Positions 32,334 to 42,347 of a stretch of 64,000 bases of DNA are shown one piece after another (positions within the stretch are counted from its first letter, which is position 1; the number at the start of each line of letters is the position of its first letter). The DNA is from Desulfopila sp. IMCC35006 (GTDB lineage: Bacteria > Desulfobacterota > Desulfobulbia > Desulfobulbales > Desulfocapsaceae). The position numbers and the translations under genes were made by a program. The stretch is taken from the NCBI RefSeq assembly GCF_005116645.1, contig NZ_SWCM01000001.1, forward strand, positions 744,001 to 808,000, given 5' to 3'. A model generated the notes under the pieces. The model searched no databases. It was not told the origin of the DNA and saw nothing but the letters and a program-made list of their open reading frames with translations.

Positions 32334-33830
32334 ATGAAATTCCACCACACGCAGACCCTCATTGTCTCAGTTGCTCTTTCCGCCCTGCTGGCTGGGTGCA
32401 CTGTTGGCCCCGATTTCAAGCGTCCTGCCGCACCCGATGTGCCGAGCTACACGGCTACTCCCCATCCCGCCGACACTGCCGATTCTCCGACAGACTTTGG
32501 CAAATCACAGCATTTTGTAACAGAACGCAGAATCAACCCCCAATGGTGGCACGAACTTGGCTCGCCCAAGCTTGATGCCCTGATCGACCAGGCGCTGCAG
32601 GCCAGTCCGACCCTGGCTGCGGCCCGGGCCAATCTGCGTCAGGCGCAGGAAGTGTATGGTGCACGGGCCGGAGCAACCCAGTATCCCCGGATCGATGGCA
32701 ATATCGGCAGCGGGCGTCAGCGATTCAGTCCGAGCTCCTCAGGCCTGAATGGAGACGCCAGAGAATTCAGCCTGTACAACGCCAGCGTCGGCGTGCATTA
32801 CACGTTCGATATAGCAGGCGGTACCCAGCGCGCCCTTGAGGCCCTCGCCGCCAGGATCGACTATCAACGCTATCAGCTGGAAGGGGCGCGGCTCACCGTG
32901 GCGGCAAATATCGTCACCACCGCCGTCACCCGGGCAAGGCTGGCAGCCCAGATTGAGGCCACTGAGGCTATCCTCAATTCCCAGGAAAAACAGCTGGATC
33001 TGACCCGGGAGCGGGTTCGCCTGGGCCAGGCCAACCCAGACGACGTGCTGGCCCTGCAGACCCAGGTGGAACAGACGCGGGCCGGCATTCCACTGCTGCG
33101 CAGTCAGCTCCAGAAAAATGAGCATCTGCTGGCCGTCCTCGCCGGTCGGCCACCAGGAGCGGCAGGGTTGCCCGTCATCTCCCTGCAGGAGTTCACGCTT
33201 CCCGTTAATCTGCCGCTTATCGTACCCTCGGAGCTGGTGCGGACGCGCCCGGACATCCAGGCAGCCGAAGCCATGCTGCACTCGGCCAATGCAGAATACG
33301 GCGTGGCCATCGCCAGGCTCTATCCACAACTCAACCTCAGCGCAGACCTCGGCACCCAGGCCTTGACGACCGGCGCTCTATTCGGGAGTGATTCCGCCGT
33401 CTGGAGCCTGGTCGGCCAACTGACTCAACCCTTGTTCAATCCGGGATTACCGGCAGAAAAACGCGCGGCCCTGGCCGCATTCGATGCGGCGGCGGCAAAT
33501 TACCGATATGTGGTACTTGAATCTCTGCGGAATGTGGCGGATGTCCTGCGGGCGCTGGACAACGACGCCCAGAGGCTGTTCTCTCTGTCTGCCGCCACTG
33601 CGGCAGCAGAGGGTTCTCTGGCTGCCATGCAGCATCGGTATGGACTGGGCGCAGCCAGTTATGTGCAACTCGTCATAGCCGAGCAGCAGTTGCAGCAAAC
33701 GAGAACCGGCCTGATCGAAGCCCAGGCGCAGCGCATGGTTGACAGCGCAGCTTTTTATCAGGCCATGGGGGGCGGAAGATTATCTAACGATAACAAGGTT
33801 ACCGGGTTATATCAGGACGTCGCACCTTAG
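32334..33830 (+). CDS. Outer-membrane efflux lipoprotein (NodT/OprM family)
   Basis: The 498-residue TolC-like channel protein has a lipoprotein signal with lipobox LLAGC (Cys at about 22) followed by TVGPDFKRPAAP, the standard start of NodT-family channels. Two outer-membrane-efflux repeats follow with long Ala- and Gln-rich coiled-coil helices (about 85-270 and 300-490); PSELVRTRPDIQAAEAMLHSANAEYGVAIARLYPQLNLSA is the family hallmark in the second. It completes the tripartite exporter, so the operon can move a compound across both membranes. Confidence 0.93.
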   Translation: MKFHHTQTLIVSVALSALLAGCTVGPDFKRPAAPDVPSYTATPHPADTADSPTDFGKSQHFVTERRINPQWWHELGSPKLDALIDQALQASPTLAAARANLRQAQEVYGARAGATQYPRIDGNIGSGRQRFSPSSSGLNGDAREFSLYNASVGVHYTFDIAGGTQRALEALAARIDYQRYQLEGARLTVAANIVTTAVTRARLAAQIEATEAILNSQEKQLDLTRERVRLGQANPDDVLALQTQVEQTRAGIPLLRSQLQKNEHLLAVLAGRPPGAAGLPVISLQEFTLPVNLPLIVPSELVRTRPDIQAAEAMLHSANAEYGVAIARLYPQLNLSADLGTQALTTGALFGSDSAVWSLVGQLTQPLFNPGLPAEKRAALAAFDAAAANYRYVVLESLRNVADVLRALDNDAQRLFSLSAATAAAEGSLAAMQHRYGLGAASYVQLVIAEQQLQQTRTGLIEAQAQRMVDSAAFYQAMGGGRLSNDNKVTGLYQDVAP

Positions 33831-33984
33831 AGTGCCCACCTGAAAGCATCAGAAAAAGCTATCACGAAGGTGATGAAAAGGAAAACGACAAAAAAGTCCA
33901 TGCCAGATTATGGAAAACGGCACCAGAGATTTTGCCAGCAGGGAGTTTTGTACCACCTGCACCACGATCCGGACAGGCGTATCG

Positions 33985-34998
33985 TTATTTAGCGTCTACC
34001 GGAAGACACGAGGGGTCCTCCATTGCATGGATTAACGGAAAGTGGCAGGCCACGAACCTGCCCGGCATGGTTTGCCGAAGCGCGGGCGATTCTTTTCGGC
34101 AGATATTTTGAGCATATTCGCAACGAGTCTCAAAGACGCATCCCTCCGGGAGGTTAAAAGGACTTGGCACATCACCCTCAATCCTGGGTGCCTTGGGTTC
34201 TGCCAGAGGATCTGCCACGAATACACTTTCCTTCAATACCTTGGTGTATGGATGCATTGGCTTCTGCCGGGAGAGATCGGCGGGTGTGATTTCGACAATT
34301 CTGCCCAGGTACATGACAATGATCCGCTGGCAGAAATAATCCACCAGCGCAAGATCATGGGAAATAAAAAGGTAGGTAATGCCAAACTGATCACCCAACT
34401 GCTGGAGCAGGAGAATAATCTGCGCCTGGACCGACACGTCCAGTGCTGCAGTTGGTTCGTCAAGTATGATAAATTCGGGGAGCATGGCCAGGGCCCGTGC
34501 GATGACGGCTCGCTGCTTCTGTCCTCCCGATAACTGGTGGGGGTAAGAACGGCAATGCTCCGGTTTAAGGCCAACCATGCCAAGAAGTTCCAGGATCCGT
34601 TCATTTATCTTCGGCCTGGAGAGCTTCTCTTTTTGAATCGTAAACACCTCCTCCAGGCTTCGGTATATGGAAATACGGGGGTCCAGGGAGGAATGGGGAT
34701 CCTGAAACACCATCTGCATTTTCCGTCTCAGTTCACGGAGCTCGGTTTTACTGATACGGTTAACATCCTGACCATCATAGAGAACGTGCCCGGAGGTGGG
34801 TCTGATCAGATTCAGAATCAGCCTGGCAAGTGTGGATTTTCCGCATCCGGACTCGCCAACAACCCCCAAAGATTCTCCTTTATAAATATCAAACGAGATA
34901 TCGTTGACTGCTTTGACCGCACCGATCCGCCGTTGCATCAACCCGCCGGTTACTGGAAAGAATTTGGACAGATGCCGGACCTCAACTAACGAATTCAT
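33985..34998 (-). CDS. dppF: Dipeptide/oligopeptide ABC transporter ATP-binding protein DppF
   Basis: The 337-residue ATPase has Walker A GESGCGKST (about 58-66), signature LSGGQKQRAVIARAL, Walker B FIILDEPTAALD and the C-terminal oligopeptide-transporter extension with cysteines in GCVFETRC, CRKES and VACHF, which in this family can hold an iron-sulfur cluster. It is the last gene of the minus-strand operon. The ATG overlaps the DppD stop (ATGA); an in-frame extension would lie inside dppD. Confidence 0.93.
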   Translation of the reverse strand: MNSLVEVRHLSKFFPVTGGLMQRRIGAVKAVNDISFDIYKGESLGVVGESGCGKSTLARLILNLIRPTSGHVLYDGQDVNRISKTELRELRRKMQMVFQDPHSSLDPRISIYRSLEEVFTIQKEKLSRPKINERILELLGMVGLKPEHCRSYPHQLSGGQKQRAVIARALAMLPEFIILDEPTAALDVSVQAQIILLLQQLGDQFGITYLFISHDLALVDYFCQRIIVMYLGRIVEITPADLSRQKPMHPYTKVLKESVFVADPLAEPKAPRIEGDVPSPFNLPEGCVFETRCEYAQNICRKESPALRQTMPGRFVACHFPLIHAMEDPSCLPVDAK

Positions 34999-35978
34999 AG
35001 CTCTTCTCTCCAGTTGGGGCCGAACTGGTGGCATTGAACCTCTATGCCGTTTCCTGCCTGCAAGGTTTGTGGGGCTTCTGTCATACAAATCGGTTTCATG
35101 TCAGGACAGCGGAGATGGTACCGGCATCCGCCTGGAAAAGTACTTACGCTGGGAACATTGCCTTGAATAGCCTTAAGCGATCTCTCCGGCATGCCGAATT
35201 TCGGGATGCACTTGAGCAAGGCCCGGGTATACGGATGCATAGGGTTGGCAAATACCTCTTGCACCCGCCCTTTTTCCACCACATGTCCCGCATACATGAC
35301 AACAACTGTATCACAAAGGTTTGAAATCACACCCAGATCGTGGGTAATCATGATCAGGCCAATATTTCTCTGCGCCACCGTTTTTCTGAACAGCTCAACG
35401 ATCTGCGCCTGAACAGTAACATCCAGGGCTGTCGTGGGTTCGTCAGCAATCAACAGATGAGGGTCGGCACATAAACCCATAGCGATGACAATTCGCTGCT
35501 TCAGCCCCCCTGAGAGCTGATGCGGGTATTGAAAAAACACCTTTTCCGAGTTGGGAATTCCTAATGAGGTCATTACATTAACAGCTCTTTTTACCGCATC
35601 ATCCCTGGCAATAACAACATGCTGTCTCAACCCCTCCACGATCTGATCCCCCACTTTATACACCGGATCGAGCGAGGTCATGGGGTTCTGAGATATCAGA
35701 GAAATATGATTTCCCCTTATCTTTTGATACTGATCTTCAGATATGGCAAGCAGGTCCTGATCCCTAAAACAGATCCGGCCAGAGGAAACCCTGCCGTTAA
35801 GAAAAGGCAGCAGCCCCATGATCGCCTGGGCCGTTACGGATTTCCCAGACCCCGTCTCGCCCACCAGCCCAAGAATCTCACCGGCATCTATCTTAAAACT
35901 GATCCCACTGAGCGGTTCTACAATCCCATCCCGAGTTTTGAATTCCACGGATACATTATCAACCACCAGGAGGCTCAT
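34995..35978 (-). CDS. dppD: Dipeptide/oligopeptide ABC transporter ATP-binding protein DppD
   Basis: The 327-residue ATPase carries Walker A GETGSGKSV, signature LSGGLKQRIVIAMGL, Walker B LLIADEPTTALD and the C-terminal GCRYHLRCPDMKPIC segment of oligopeptide ATPases. It pairs with DppF to power peptide import. The ATG overlaps the stop of the DppC permease (ATGA), which fixes the start; the longer frame would run into dppC. Confidence 0.93.
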   Translation of the reverse strand: MSLLVVDNVSVEFKTRDGIVEPLSGISFKIDAGEILGLVGETGSGKSVTAQAIMGLLPFLNGRVSSGRICFRDQDLLAISEDQYQKIRGNHISLISQNPMTSLDPVYKVGDQIVEGLRQHVVIARDDAVKRAVNVMTSLGIPNSEKVFFQYPHQLSGGLKQRIVIAMGLCADPHLLIADEPTTALDVTVQAQIVELFRKTVAQRNIGLIMITHDLGVISNLCDTVVVMYAGHVVEKGRVQEVFANPMHPYTRALLKCIPKFGMPERSLKAIQGNVPSVSTFPGGCRYHLRCPDMKPICMTEAPQTLQAGNGIEVQCHQFGPNWREEL

Positions 35979-36859
35979 TTGAGGGTATCCTCCCGGATAT
36001 CCATGATATCCACCAGCACGTCCCCGAACAGATTGAATCCAAAAACAGTGATCATCATGGCGAGGCCCGGGAAGATAATAACCCACGGTGAGATAAACAG
36101 ATACGCGGTGCCGTTGCTCATCATGGCACCCCAGCTGGGAAGGGGCGGCTGCGCTCCCATTCCCAGAAATCCAAGGGTTGCCTCCAGCACGATAGCCTGG
36201 CCGATCCCGATAGTCGCAGCGACAATCACCGGTGCGATGGCATTGGGGAAAAGGTGTTTGAACAAAATCGTAAAATCGGTGGCACCTAACGAACGGGTTG
36301 CCTCCACATAAATCTCATTTTTGAGCATCAGGATCTGCCCCCTGATCAACCGGGCATATTGGGCCCAGTAGGTCAGGGCAATGGCGATGATGACACACTC
36401 AACCCCGGCGCCCACCACTGCAACAAGAAGAAGGGCCACGAGAATCTCCGGCAGAGACCAGGTCAAGTCTGTAACAGTAGAAAGGACTCTATCCAGCCAT
36501 CCCTCGTAGTATCCGGCAAGAGCACCCAGCAGGGAACCGATCAAGACGGACAACCCGACAGAAACAACGCCGACATACACTGAAATCCTTGAGCCTAAAA
36601 TAATGCGGCTGAACACATCCCTGCCGAACTCATCCGTACCCATTATATGATCCATTGAAGGCGGGATGTTCATGAGGCTCAGGTCCTGGGCCTTATAGGA
36701 ATAGGGCGCGATGTAATCCGCAAACAGCGCAGTAATGATAAGTCCGGCAATAATAATGAGGCCCAATACCCCGGCCCTGTTATTTTTTAATTTTTTCAAA
36801 CGCCTGATCCACCGATTGGCGGGAGGTATTATCTGGTTCTGGTTCGTCGTGTTTTCCAT
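35975..36859 (-). CDS. dppC: Dipeptide/oligopeptide ABC transporter permease DppC
   Basis: The 294-residue permease has an N-terminal helix (about 30-50) preceded by the charged RRLKKLKNNRAGVLG segment, and five more helices. GTDEFGRDVFSRIILGSRISV is the family's hallmark, and EATRSLGATDFTILFKHLFPNAIAPVIV is the EAA loop that contacts the ATPases. It forms the translocation pore with DppB, encoded just upstream in the same operon. Confidence 0.94.
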   Translation of the reverse strand: MENTTNQNQIIPPANRWIRRLKKLKNNRAGVLGLIIIAGLIITALFADYIAPYSYKAQDLSLMNIPPSMDHIMGTDEFGRDVFSRIILGSRISVYVGVVSVGLSVLIGSLLGALAGYYEGWLDRVLSTVTDLTWSLPEILVALLLVAVVGAGVECVIIAIALTYWAQYARLIRGQILMLKNEIYVEATRSLGATDFTILFKHLFPNAIAPVIVAATIGIGQAIVLEATLGFLGMGAQPPLPSWGAMMSNGTAYLFISPWVIIFPGLAMMITVFGFNLFGDVLVDIMDIREDTLK

Positions 36860-36887
36860 GATTCATTGCAAAAATTGACCACTCGTT

Positions 36888-37814
36888 TCAATGGGTTTGA
36901 TCCCTTACCCTGGGATCTGCAAAAGCATACAGCATGTCGGCCAGGAAGGTCCCCAGTATGATCCCCATGGCCAGAAGAAGCATAGCGCCCTGAATGACCG
37001 GATAATCCCTCCTGAACAGGGCGGAGATTAACAATTGTCCGAGCCCTGGTCGGGAAAAAACGATTTCCACGGTTACTGCCCCGCCCAACACCCAGCCAAT
37101 ACGCAAGCCGAGGATTGTGATGACCGGTATCAATGCGTTCCTTAACACATGTTTCAACAGGATGGCTTTTTTCCCAAGCCCCTTGGCATGGAGCATGACA
37201 ATAAAATCCTTGCTGGCTACCTCCAGCATGGCCACCCTTGTAACCCTTGCGATGAGACCCGCACCGCCCAGGGCGACGGTGACTGCGGGAAGAATCAGCG
37301 AGGACAGCGTGCCTGAACCTGAAACCGGAAGCCAGTTCAGCCACACCGCAAAAATCAGGATAAAAATCAGCCCCAGCCAAAAGGCGGGGATAGTGACCCC
37401 AAATAATGCGATCATCATGGCCAGGTGATCAAAGATGGTGTTTTTGGCTGCCGCGGAAATAATACCCATGGACACCCCTTGCACAAAGGAAAGGGCAATG
37501 GCCGTGAGTCCCAGGGAAAGGCTGTAGGGCAGATGATGCAAAAGCAATTCCGTCACCGGCCGCTTCTCTATAATAGAGCTCCCCAGATCACCATGAAGCA
37601 TGTTGTTCAGCCATTTGAGATATTGTACAGGGAGCGGTTTATCCAGGTTATATTTCTTCACCATTTCCTGTTCATAGGCCTTGGTCATCCCCGGCCCCAT
37701 GAGATTGTCCAGGGGATTTCCCGGAACGATGTGAATCAGGGAGAAAATGATAACCGACAACACGAAGAATATCGGGATCATTAACAGTAAACGGCGTAAA
37801 AAAAATTGCCACAT
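36888..37814 (-). CDS. dppB: Dipeptide/oligopeptide ABC transporter permease DppB
   Basis: The 308-residue permease begins MWQFFLRRLLLMIPIFFVLSVIIF, the usual first helix of DppB proteins, and continues with HIVPGNPLDNLMG, LDKPLPVQYLKWL and the EAA-type loop with GLGKKAILLKHVLRNALIP. Six helices are expected. The start is set at the second Met of the frame, where family members begin and a GGAAG site lies before it. It stands between the binding protein and DppC. Confidence 0.93.
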   Translation of the reverse strand: MWQFFLRRLLLMIPIFFVLSVIIFSLIHIVPGNPLDNLMGPGMTKAYEQEMVKKYNLDKPLPVQYLKWLNNMLHGDLGSSIIEKRPVTELLLHHLPYSLSLGLTAIALSFVQGVSMGIISAAAKNTIFDHLAMMIALFGVTIPAFWLGLIFILIFAVWLNWLPVSGSGTLSSLILPAVTVALGGAGLIARVTRVAMLEVASKDFIVMLHAKGLGKKAILLKHVLRNALIPVITILGLRIGWVLGGAVTVEIVFSRPGLGQLLISALFRRDYPVIQGAMLLLAMGIILGTFLADMLYAFADPRVRDQTH

Positions 37815-37909
37815 GGGTCTTCCGCTCCGGATCAATTGTGATTTTCTATCCTCTCTGCTCTCTTTGCCAAGGTGTTGCGAGAGTTCAGAGAGGAGCAGAA
37901 AAAATCAAA

Positions 37910-39481
37910 CTATTTCAAATCCCAGTCCAGTATCTCAATTTTCATGAACTTCCTGGCTCGACTGTTTTTTGGCAAAACCACCCGACTGCCAACAGCAAAA
38001 ACCTTGGCCGGGAGATAGAACGGAGCCCAGACATACTTATTGAGGACATACGTATGGTACTCCTTGAAATTCGCTTCCCGTTCTTCCTGTGACCGGGACC
38101 GGGTCATCGCTTTTTGCATCAGGTAATCTGACTCATTGTCATGCCACATGGCCGCGTTGGGGTAGCCCATCCGTTTTGAGTTCAGAAACCACTCCAGAAT
38201 ATCGGCATTCTCCCAGTTATAAGAACGGATTGCCAGCTGATGCTCGCCTTTTTTATAATAGGCCCGGATGGAGCTCGGATCCATCAACGTTATTTTCGCC
38301 TCAACGCCGACTTTTGCCAGCTGGGCCTGGATCACCTCAGCAGCACGCCGGTATGAGGATTCGTTTTTAGCCACCATTTTCAAGGTCAGCTTGTTGCCAT
38401 CTTTGTCCTGCCGTATTCCATCCTTCCCCATCGTCCATCCGGCTTTGTCAAGTGCGGCCTTGGCCCCTTCAAGATCAAAATGGATTTCATCTTTCGGGTC
38501 TATCTTGCTTTCCGCAAGAGAATCGATCAAATAGGTAAAGGCAGGTTTTCCGGCATTGGCAAACACGTTTTTCGTGATACTTTCCTGATCCACAGCCAGG
38601 GCAATTCCCTTTCTGACCAGCTCATTATCTAACGGCGGGGACTGGGTGTTCATGACCATATGATACAGTTCATCGCCAGGCATTCTGATGATCCGAAGGG
38701 ATTTGTCCTCTTCAATCTTGCTGATGAACATGGTAGGTACGGCATAAACGACATCGATCTTGCCCGTCTTGAGTTCCAGAAACCTTGTCGATTCTTCCTT
38801 GGTATCCTTGTAGACAATTTTATCAATACGAGCAGGCCCTTTATTGTCGACGATGGAGGGCCCCCAGGTATAGTCAGCATTTTTCACCAGTACCAGTTCA
38901 TTTCCCGGAGACCAGGATTCAAACTTATATGGCCCGGATCCCACGACATGTTTAATACCGAACTCCTCACCATATTTTTTATAGGCGACCATGCTGGGAA
39001 TACACATGAAATCCTGCGCCATATTAAAAAACATATTGGGTTCAGGATTTTTCAGGTGCAGAGTGATCGTATACGGTCCGGTGATTTCGACATTATCAAT
39101 GGCGCCTACCATATAAGCAGACGGCCCGGTCTTCATCTCTTCCAGAAACCATTTGGCCACCTCTGAATTAAAAGGAGAGCCGTCATGAAATTTGACCCCC
39201 TGTTTTAAAACCATTTTCCAGGTAAGGCCATCGTCACTGATGGTCCAGGATTCAGCCAGAGCCGGATAAAATTTCCCATCAGCACCCCATTCCATGAATT
39301 TATCATAGATCAGGGTCATGGCATCGTGATTCAGTTCAACCTTGATAGGGTTAAACGTTGTAACCCCCAGCTCATTGGGGTTGCCTGCAATGTTCAAGAC
39401 TTTTTCCGCCCTGGCCTGTACTGATGTCATAGCAACCAGAATTGCCAGCATCAGCAAAAAACTGCCCAAACGCTTTTTCAT
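37910..39481 (-). CDS. dppA: Peptide ABC transporter periplasmic substrate-binding protein (SBP_bac_5)
   Basis: The 523-residue receptor has a Sec signal (MKKRLGSFLLMLAILVAMTSVQA, cleavage near residue 25). The mature protein has the family motif for cluster C receptors, LAESWTISDDGLTWKMVLKQ, followed by VKFHDGSPF. The substrate is a peptide or related compound; with a D-aminoacylase upstream, N-acyl-D-amino acids or D-residue peptides are attractive candidates. A 63-base gap separates it from the aminoacylase gene, where a secondary promoter or processing site could lie. Confidence 0.93.
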   Translation of the reverse strand: MKKRLGSFLLMLAILVAMTSVQARAEKVLNIAGNPNELGVTTFNPIKVELNHDAMTLIYDKFMEWGADGKFYPALAESWTISDDGLTWKMVLKQGVKFHDGSPFNSEVAKWFLEEMKTGPSAYMVGAIDNVEITGPYTITLHLKNPEPNMFFNMAQDFMCIPSMVAYKKYGEEFGIKHVVGSGPYKFESWSPGNELVLVKNADYTWGPSIVDNKGPARIDKIVYKDTKEESTRFLELKTGKIDVVYAVPTMFISKIEEDKSLRIIRMPGDELYHMVMNTQSPPLDNELVRKGIALAVDQESITKNVFANAGKPAFTYLIDSLAESKIDPKDEIHFDLEGAKAALDKAGWTMGKDGIRQDKDGNKLTLKMVAKNESSYRRAAEVIQAQLAKVGVEAKITLMDPSSIRAYYKKGEHQLAIRSYNWENADILEWFLNSKRMGYPNAAMWHDNESDYLMQKAMTRSRSQEEREANFKEYHTYVLNKYVWAPFYLPAKVFAVGSRVVLPKNSRARKFMKIEILDWDLK

Positions 39482-39544
39482 CTTCTCCTCCTTGATATTC
39501 CTTGCCAGATTATTAAAAACTGTGCCCTCCTGAATCCTACCCGG

Positions 39545-41173
39545 TCAGGCATCCCTCAAAAGCTTTTTACCAGGAAGATTTCCGGTGTGGTTGCCATTGA
39601 AGATAACCGCCTTTCCATTGACAAACACATAGGGAATCCCCTCGGCATATCGGTGTGAATCCTCAAAGGTGGCGACATCCCTAACCGTCTCCGGGTCAAA
39701 CAGGACAAGATCCGCCGCCAGACCCTCCCTTATCAGGCCTCGGTCTGTTAAGCCGAGTTTTTCTGCAGGCATGCCGGTCATTTTATGCACAGCCTGCTCC
39801 AGGGAGATGATTTTTTTCTCACGGACATAGTTTCCCAGCACCCTGGCAAATGTTCCGTAATATCTCGGGTGGACCGGAGACCCACTCGCCGGGCCGCTGG
39901 GGGTTACGGAGCGTCCGTCAGAACCAATCATTCCATAAGGATCCTGCATGATCGTCACCACATCCTGTTCAGACATGGCGAACACGATCATTGCCAGGGC
40001 ACCATTCTCTTCACAGAAAACCTGACAAACAGCCTCAAGAGGATCAAGCCCCCTGGCTTTGGCCATCGCCGCAACAGTAAGACCGTTCAGAGGCAGATTC
40101 CCCTGTCGGGTATATCCCATGATCTGGATACGATCCCACCCCAGATCCTCCATGGGGTTGTCCCAGTCAACCGGAGGCGTCACCATATCAGCCATTACTT
40201 TTTCCCGGGTCCGACTATTGTTGAGAATCTCGATCATCTTCGAGGACCCGCCCTCTTTGGCCCAGACCGGAAAAATTTCCAACAGGCCGGTGTGGTATGC
40301 GGTATAGGGATATTGATCGAAATTGACCAGGAGCCCATCTCGTCTGGCCTGATGAATTTTTTCAAGCAGCAGCGTCCCCTTTCCCCACATGGCCGGGGTT
40401 TCACATTTCAGGTGGGAGATCTGCAGAGAAACCCCGGATTCCCGGGCAACCGCCAGCGCCTCATCGACGGCTTCGAAAAGGAATTTTCCCTCACTTCGCA
40501 TATGGGTTGCATAAATACCGTTAAAATCTTTAACAACCCTGGCCAGTTCCGCCAGTTCACCGGTTTGCGCAAAGGCACCCGGATGGTAGATTAGTCCGGA
40601 TGACAAACCAAAAGCCCCTTTTTCAAGCTCTATCGTCAACAGGCGCTTCATCTCTTCCATCTGGTCATGATTCGGCGCGCTGTTGTCGTATCCCATAACA
40701 TTGGCGCGCAGAGTTGAATGTCCGACCAGGGGCACCAGATTCACTGCCGTGCCTTTGGCGGCCAGTCGGGCATAAAAACCATCCAGGGTTTTCCAGTTCC
40801 AGTCTTCCGGCGATAAACGTCGCTTATACAGCACACCCAGATCCGACATATATTCCATGAATGGTTCGCTGCCAGAGTCGAGGATCGGGCCGGGAGAACC
40901 TCCGCAGTTACCGGTGACTTCAGTTGTTATGCCCTGCCTGACCCGGCTCCCGGCAGTAGGTTCCAGAAGGAGGGAAAAATCGGAATGGGTGTGCATGTCA
41001 ATGAAACCTGGACTGACGACCAGTCCGCTACCATCAATGGTTTCCAGGTACGGCAGATCAATTGCCGCAGCCACATGGGTGATTACTCCAGCCGAAACAG
41101 CTATATCGGCGGCAAAAGACGGTGCCCCGCTTCCATCGATCACCCGGGCGTTTTTAATGAGCAGGTCAGTCAT
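39545..41173 (-). CDS. N-acyl-D-amino-acid deacylase (D-aminoacylase), amidohydrolase family
   Basis: The 542-residue zinc hydrolase splits N-acyl-D-amino acids into fatty or acetic acid and the D-amino acid. The metal-site start GFIDMHTHSDF (about 57-67) and the TEVTGNCGGSPGP segment with the bridging cysteine of D-aminoacylases are clear. SGLIYHPGAFA, THMRSEG and QISHLKC follow with further metal ligands. The gene start overlaps the dgcN-like stop by eight bases. In this context it probably feeds D-glutamate or another D-amino acid to DgcN and DgcA. Confidence 0.9.
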   Translation of the reverse strand: MTDLLIKNARVIDGSGAPSFAADIAVSAGVITHVAAAIDLPYLETIDGSGLVVSPGFIDMHTHSDFSLLLEPTAGSRVRQGITTEVTGNCGGSPGPILDSGSEPFMEYMSDLGVLYKRRLSPEDWNWKTLDGFYARLAAKGTAVNLVPLVGHSTLRANVMGYDNSAPNHDQMEEMKRLLTIELEKGAFGLSSGLIYHPGAFAQTGELAELARVVKDFNGIYATHMRSEGKFLFEAVDEALAVARESGVSLQISHLKCETPAMWGKGTLLLEKIHQARRDGLLVNFDQYPYTAYHTGLLEIFPVWAKEGGSSKMIEILNNSRTREKVMADMVTPPVDWDNPMEDLGWDRIQIMGYTRQGNLPLNGLTVAAMAKARGLDPLEAVCQVFCEENGALAMIVFAMSEQDVVTIMQDPYGMIGSDGRSVTPSGPASGSPVHPRYYGTFARVLGNYVREKKIISLEQAVHKMTGMPAEKLGLTDRGLIREGLAADLVLFDPETVRDVATFEDSHRYAEGIPYVFVNGKAVIFNGNHTGNLPGKKLLRDA

Positions 41174-42347
41174 CGCATGCCTCTTTTTGTTTGATCATTG
41201 CCCTTGATGTGGTATCAGGCAAACGGCCATGATCCAGGATAAATTTCTGCAGTACAGGCATAATTTTATCAATGGGCTCCTCAATGGGACAGATAACAGG
41301 AATACCAATTCTTTTCTCGAGAGTCCGACGGTAGGACAAAAGCTCCTCCCTGCTGCCGCCTGTGCCGTTAAGGGTCACGGCAATCACCGATGTCCCGTAC
41401 ATTTCAATGAGTTTTATTTCACTATCGATGTCCGGCAGATAACAACCCAATGCATCCGTTGCATCGTAAAATTCCCTGAACGGCGTGTGCTGAAGAACGA
41501 CGCCCTTGATATTTCCCGAAACAATGATTTCCGCCCCACAGGGTCCCTGGGGATTTCTCATCCCGGACTGCCCTTCCACAACGATCAGATCCGGGCGGGC
41601 TTCCTGCTCGCACCTGATGATGGCAGCCTCCAGCTCTCCACTCACAAAATCATTCACCGTGGTGTCCAGGATAAATCCATAACGATTGCCCTGGAGCCAG
41701 CCGGTCTGACCGGTATAAATCATTTCGGCATGTATCTCCGCTTTGCGGCAGGCCTCGACAATCATGCGGGCCGTGGTTCGTTTGCCAAGAGCGCAATCGG
41801 TCCCAAGTACGGCCAGACGCGGGATTTTCATCGAAAATATTTTCCCTGACCAGAACTGAAGCTGGTTAAAGGGTTTGGGCCGGCGAATATCAATAATGGT
41901 GACGTTGTTGTGTCGGGCCGCCTCTTTAAAAACCGGAATATCATCCAGCAGCATATGCATCCCATTGACGATCGAAACCCCCCGATTGATGATACGCAAC
42001 ACCAGGGCCTGCCATTGTTCATCCAGCCTCCCTCCGCACAGGGCAACGCCAATGATGGCGTAATCGGGTTTTTGGCCCGCGGCGGCGATATACGCATCAA
42101 TGTCTGCATACACCGGAATAGTGCGCCGAATCCCGTCCAGAACTTCCCCAGCATCCTGTCCGGCATTATTGTGATCTATGATACCTTTAATATCAAACCG
42201 TTCGGTTCCGCGGATCAGACCGTGGGCTGTCTTCGCGTCAACATGGGCCAGACTGCCATTGGTCAGAACCACAGCCGATCCAAGGATCAATGATCTGCTA
42301 TTTTCCTGGCCCGGCTCAATTTTTGAATTTGTATCGTTAACAGTCAT
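41166..42347 (-). CDS. dgcN: DUF1611 family protein, DgcN-like D-glutamate N-acetyltransferase
   Basis: The 393-residue protein matches DUF1611. The N-terminal part has KGIIDHNNAGQDAGEV and a Rossmann-like YAIIGVALCGGRL. The C-terminal P-loop-type part has LAVLGTDCALGKRTTARMI, TGQTGWLQG and VVEGQSGMRNP. DgcN proteins of this family acetylate D-glutamate in the DgcN-DgcA route of D-glutamate breakdown, and the epimerase partner lies directly upstream. The ATG overlaps the preceding stop as TGATG, which fixes the start; the longer frame would reach into the epimerase. Confidence 0.85.
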   Translation of the reverse strand: MTVNDTNSKIEPGQENSRSLILGSAVVLTNGSLAHVDAKTAHGLIRGTERFDIKGIIDHNNAGQDAGEVLDGIRRTIPVYADIDAYIAAAGQKPDYAIIGVALCGGRLDEQWQALVLRIINRGVSIVNGMHMLLDDIPVFKEAARHNNVTIIDIRRPKPFNQLQFWSGKIFSMKIPRLAVLGTDCALGKRTTARMIVEACRKAEIHAEMIYTGQTGWLQGNRYGFILDTTVNDFVSGELEAAIIRCEQEARPDLIVVEGQSGMRNPQGPCGAEIIVSGNIKGVVLQHTPFREFYDATDALGCYLPDIDSEIKLIEMYGTSVIAVTLNGTGGSREELLSYRRTLEKRIGIPVICPIEEPIDKIMPVLQKFILDHGRLPDTTSRAMIKQKEACDD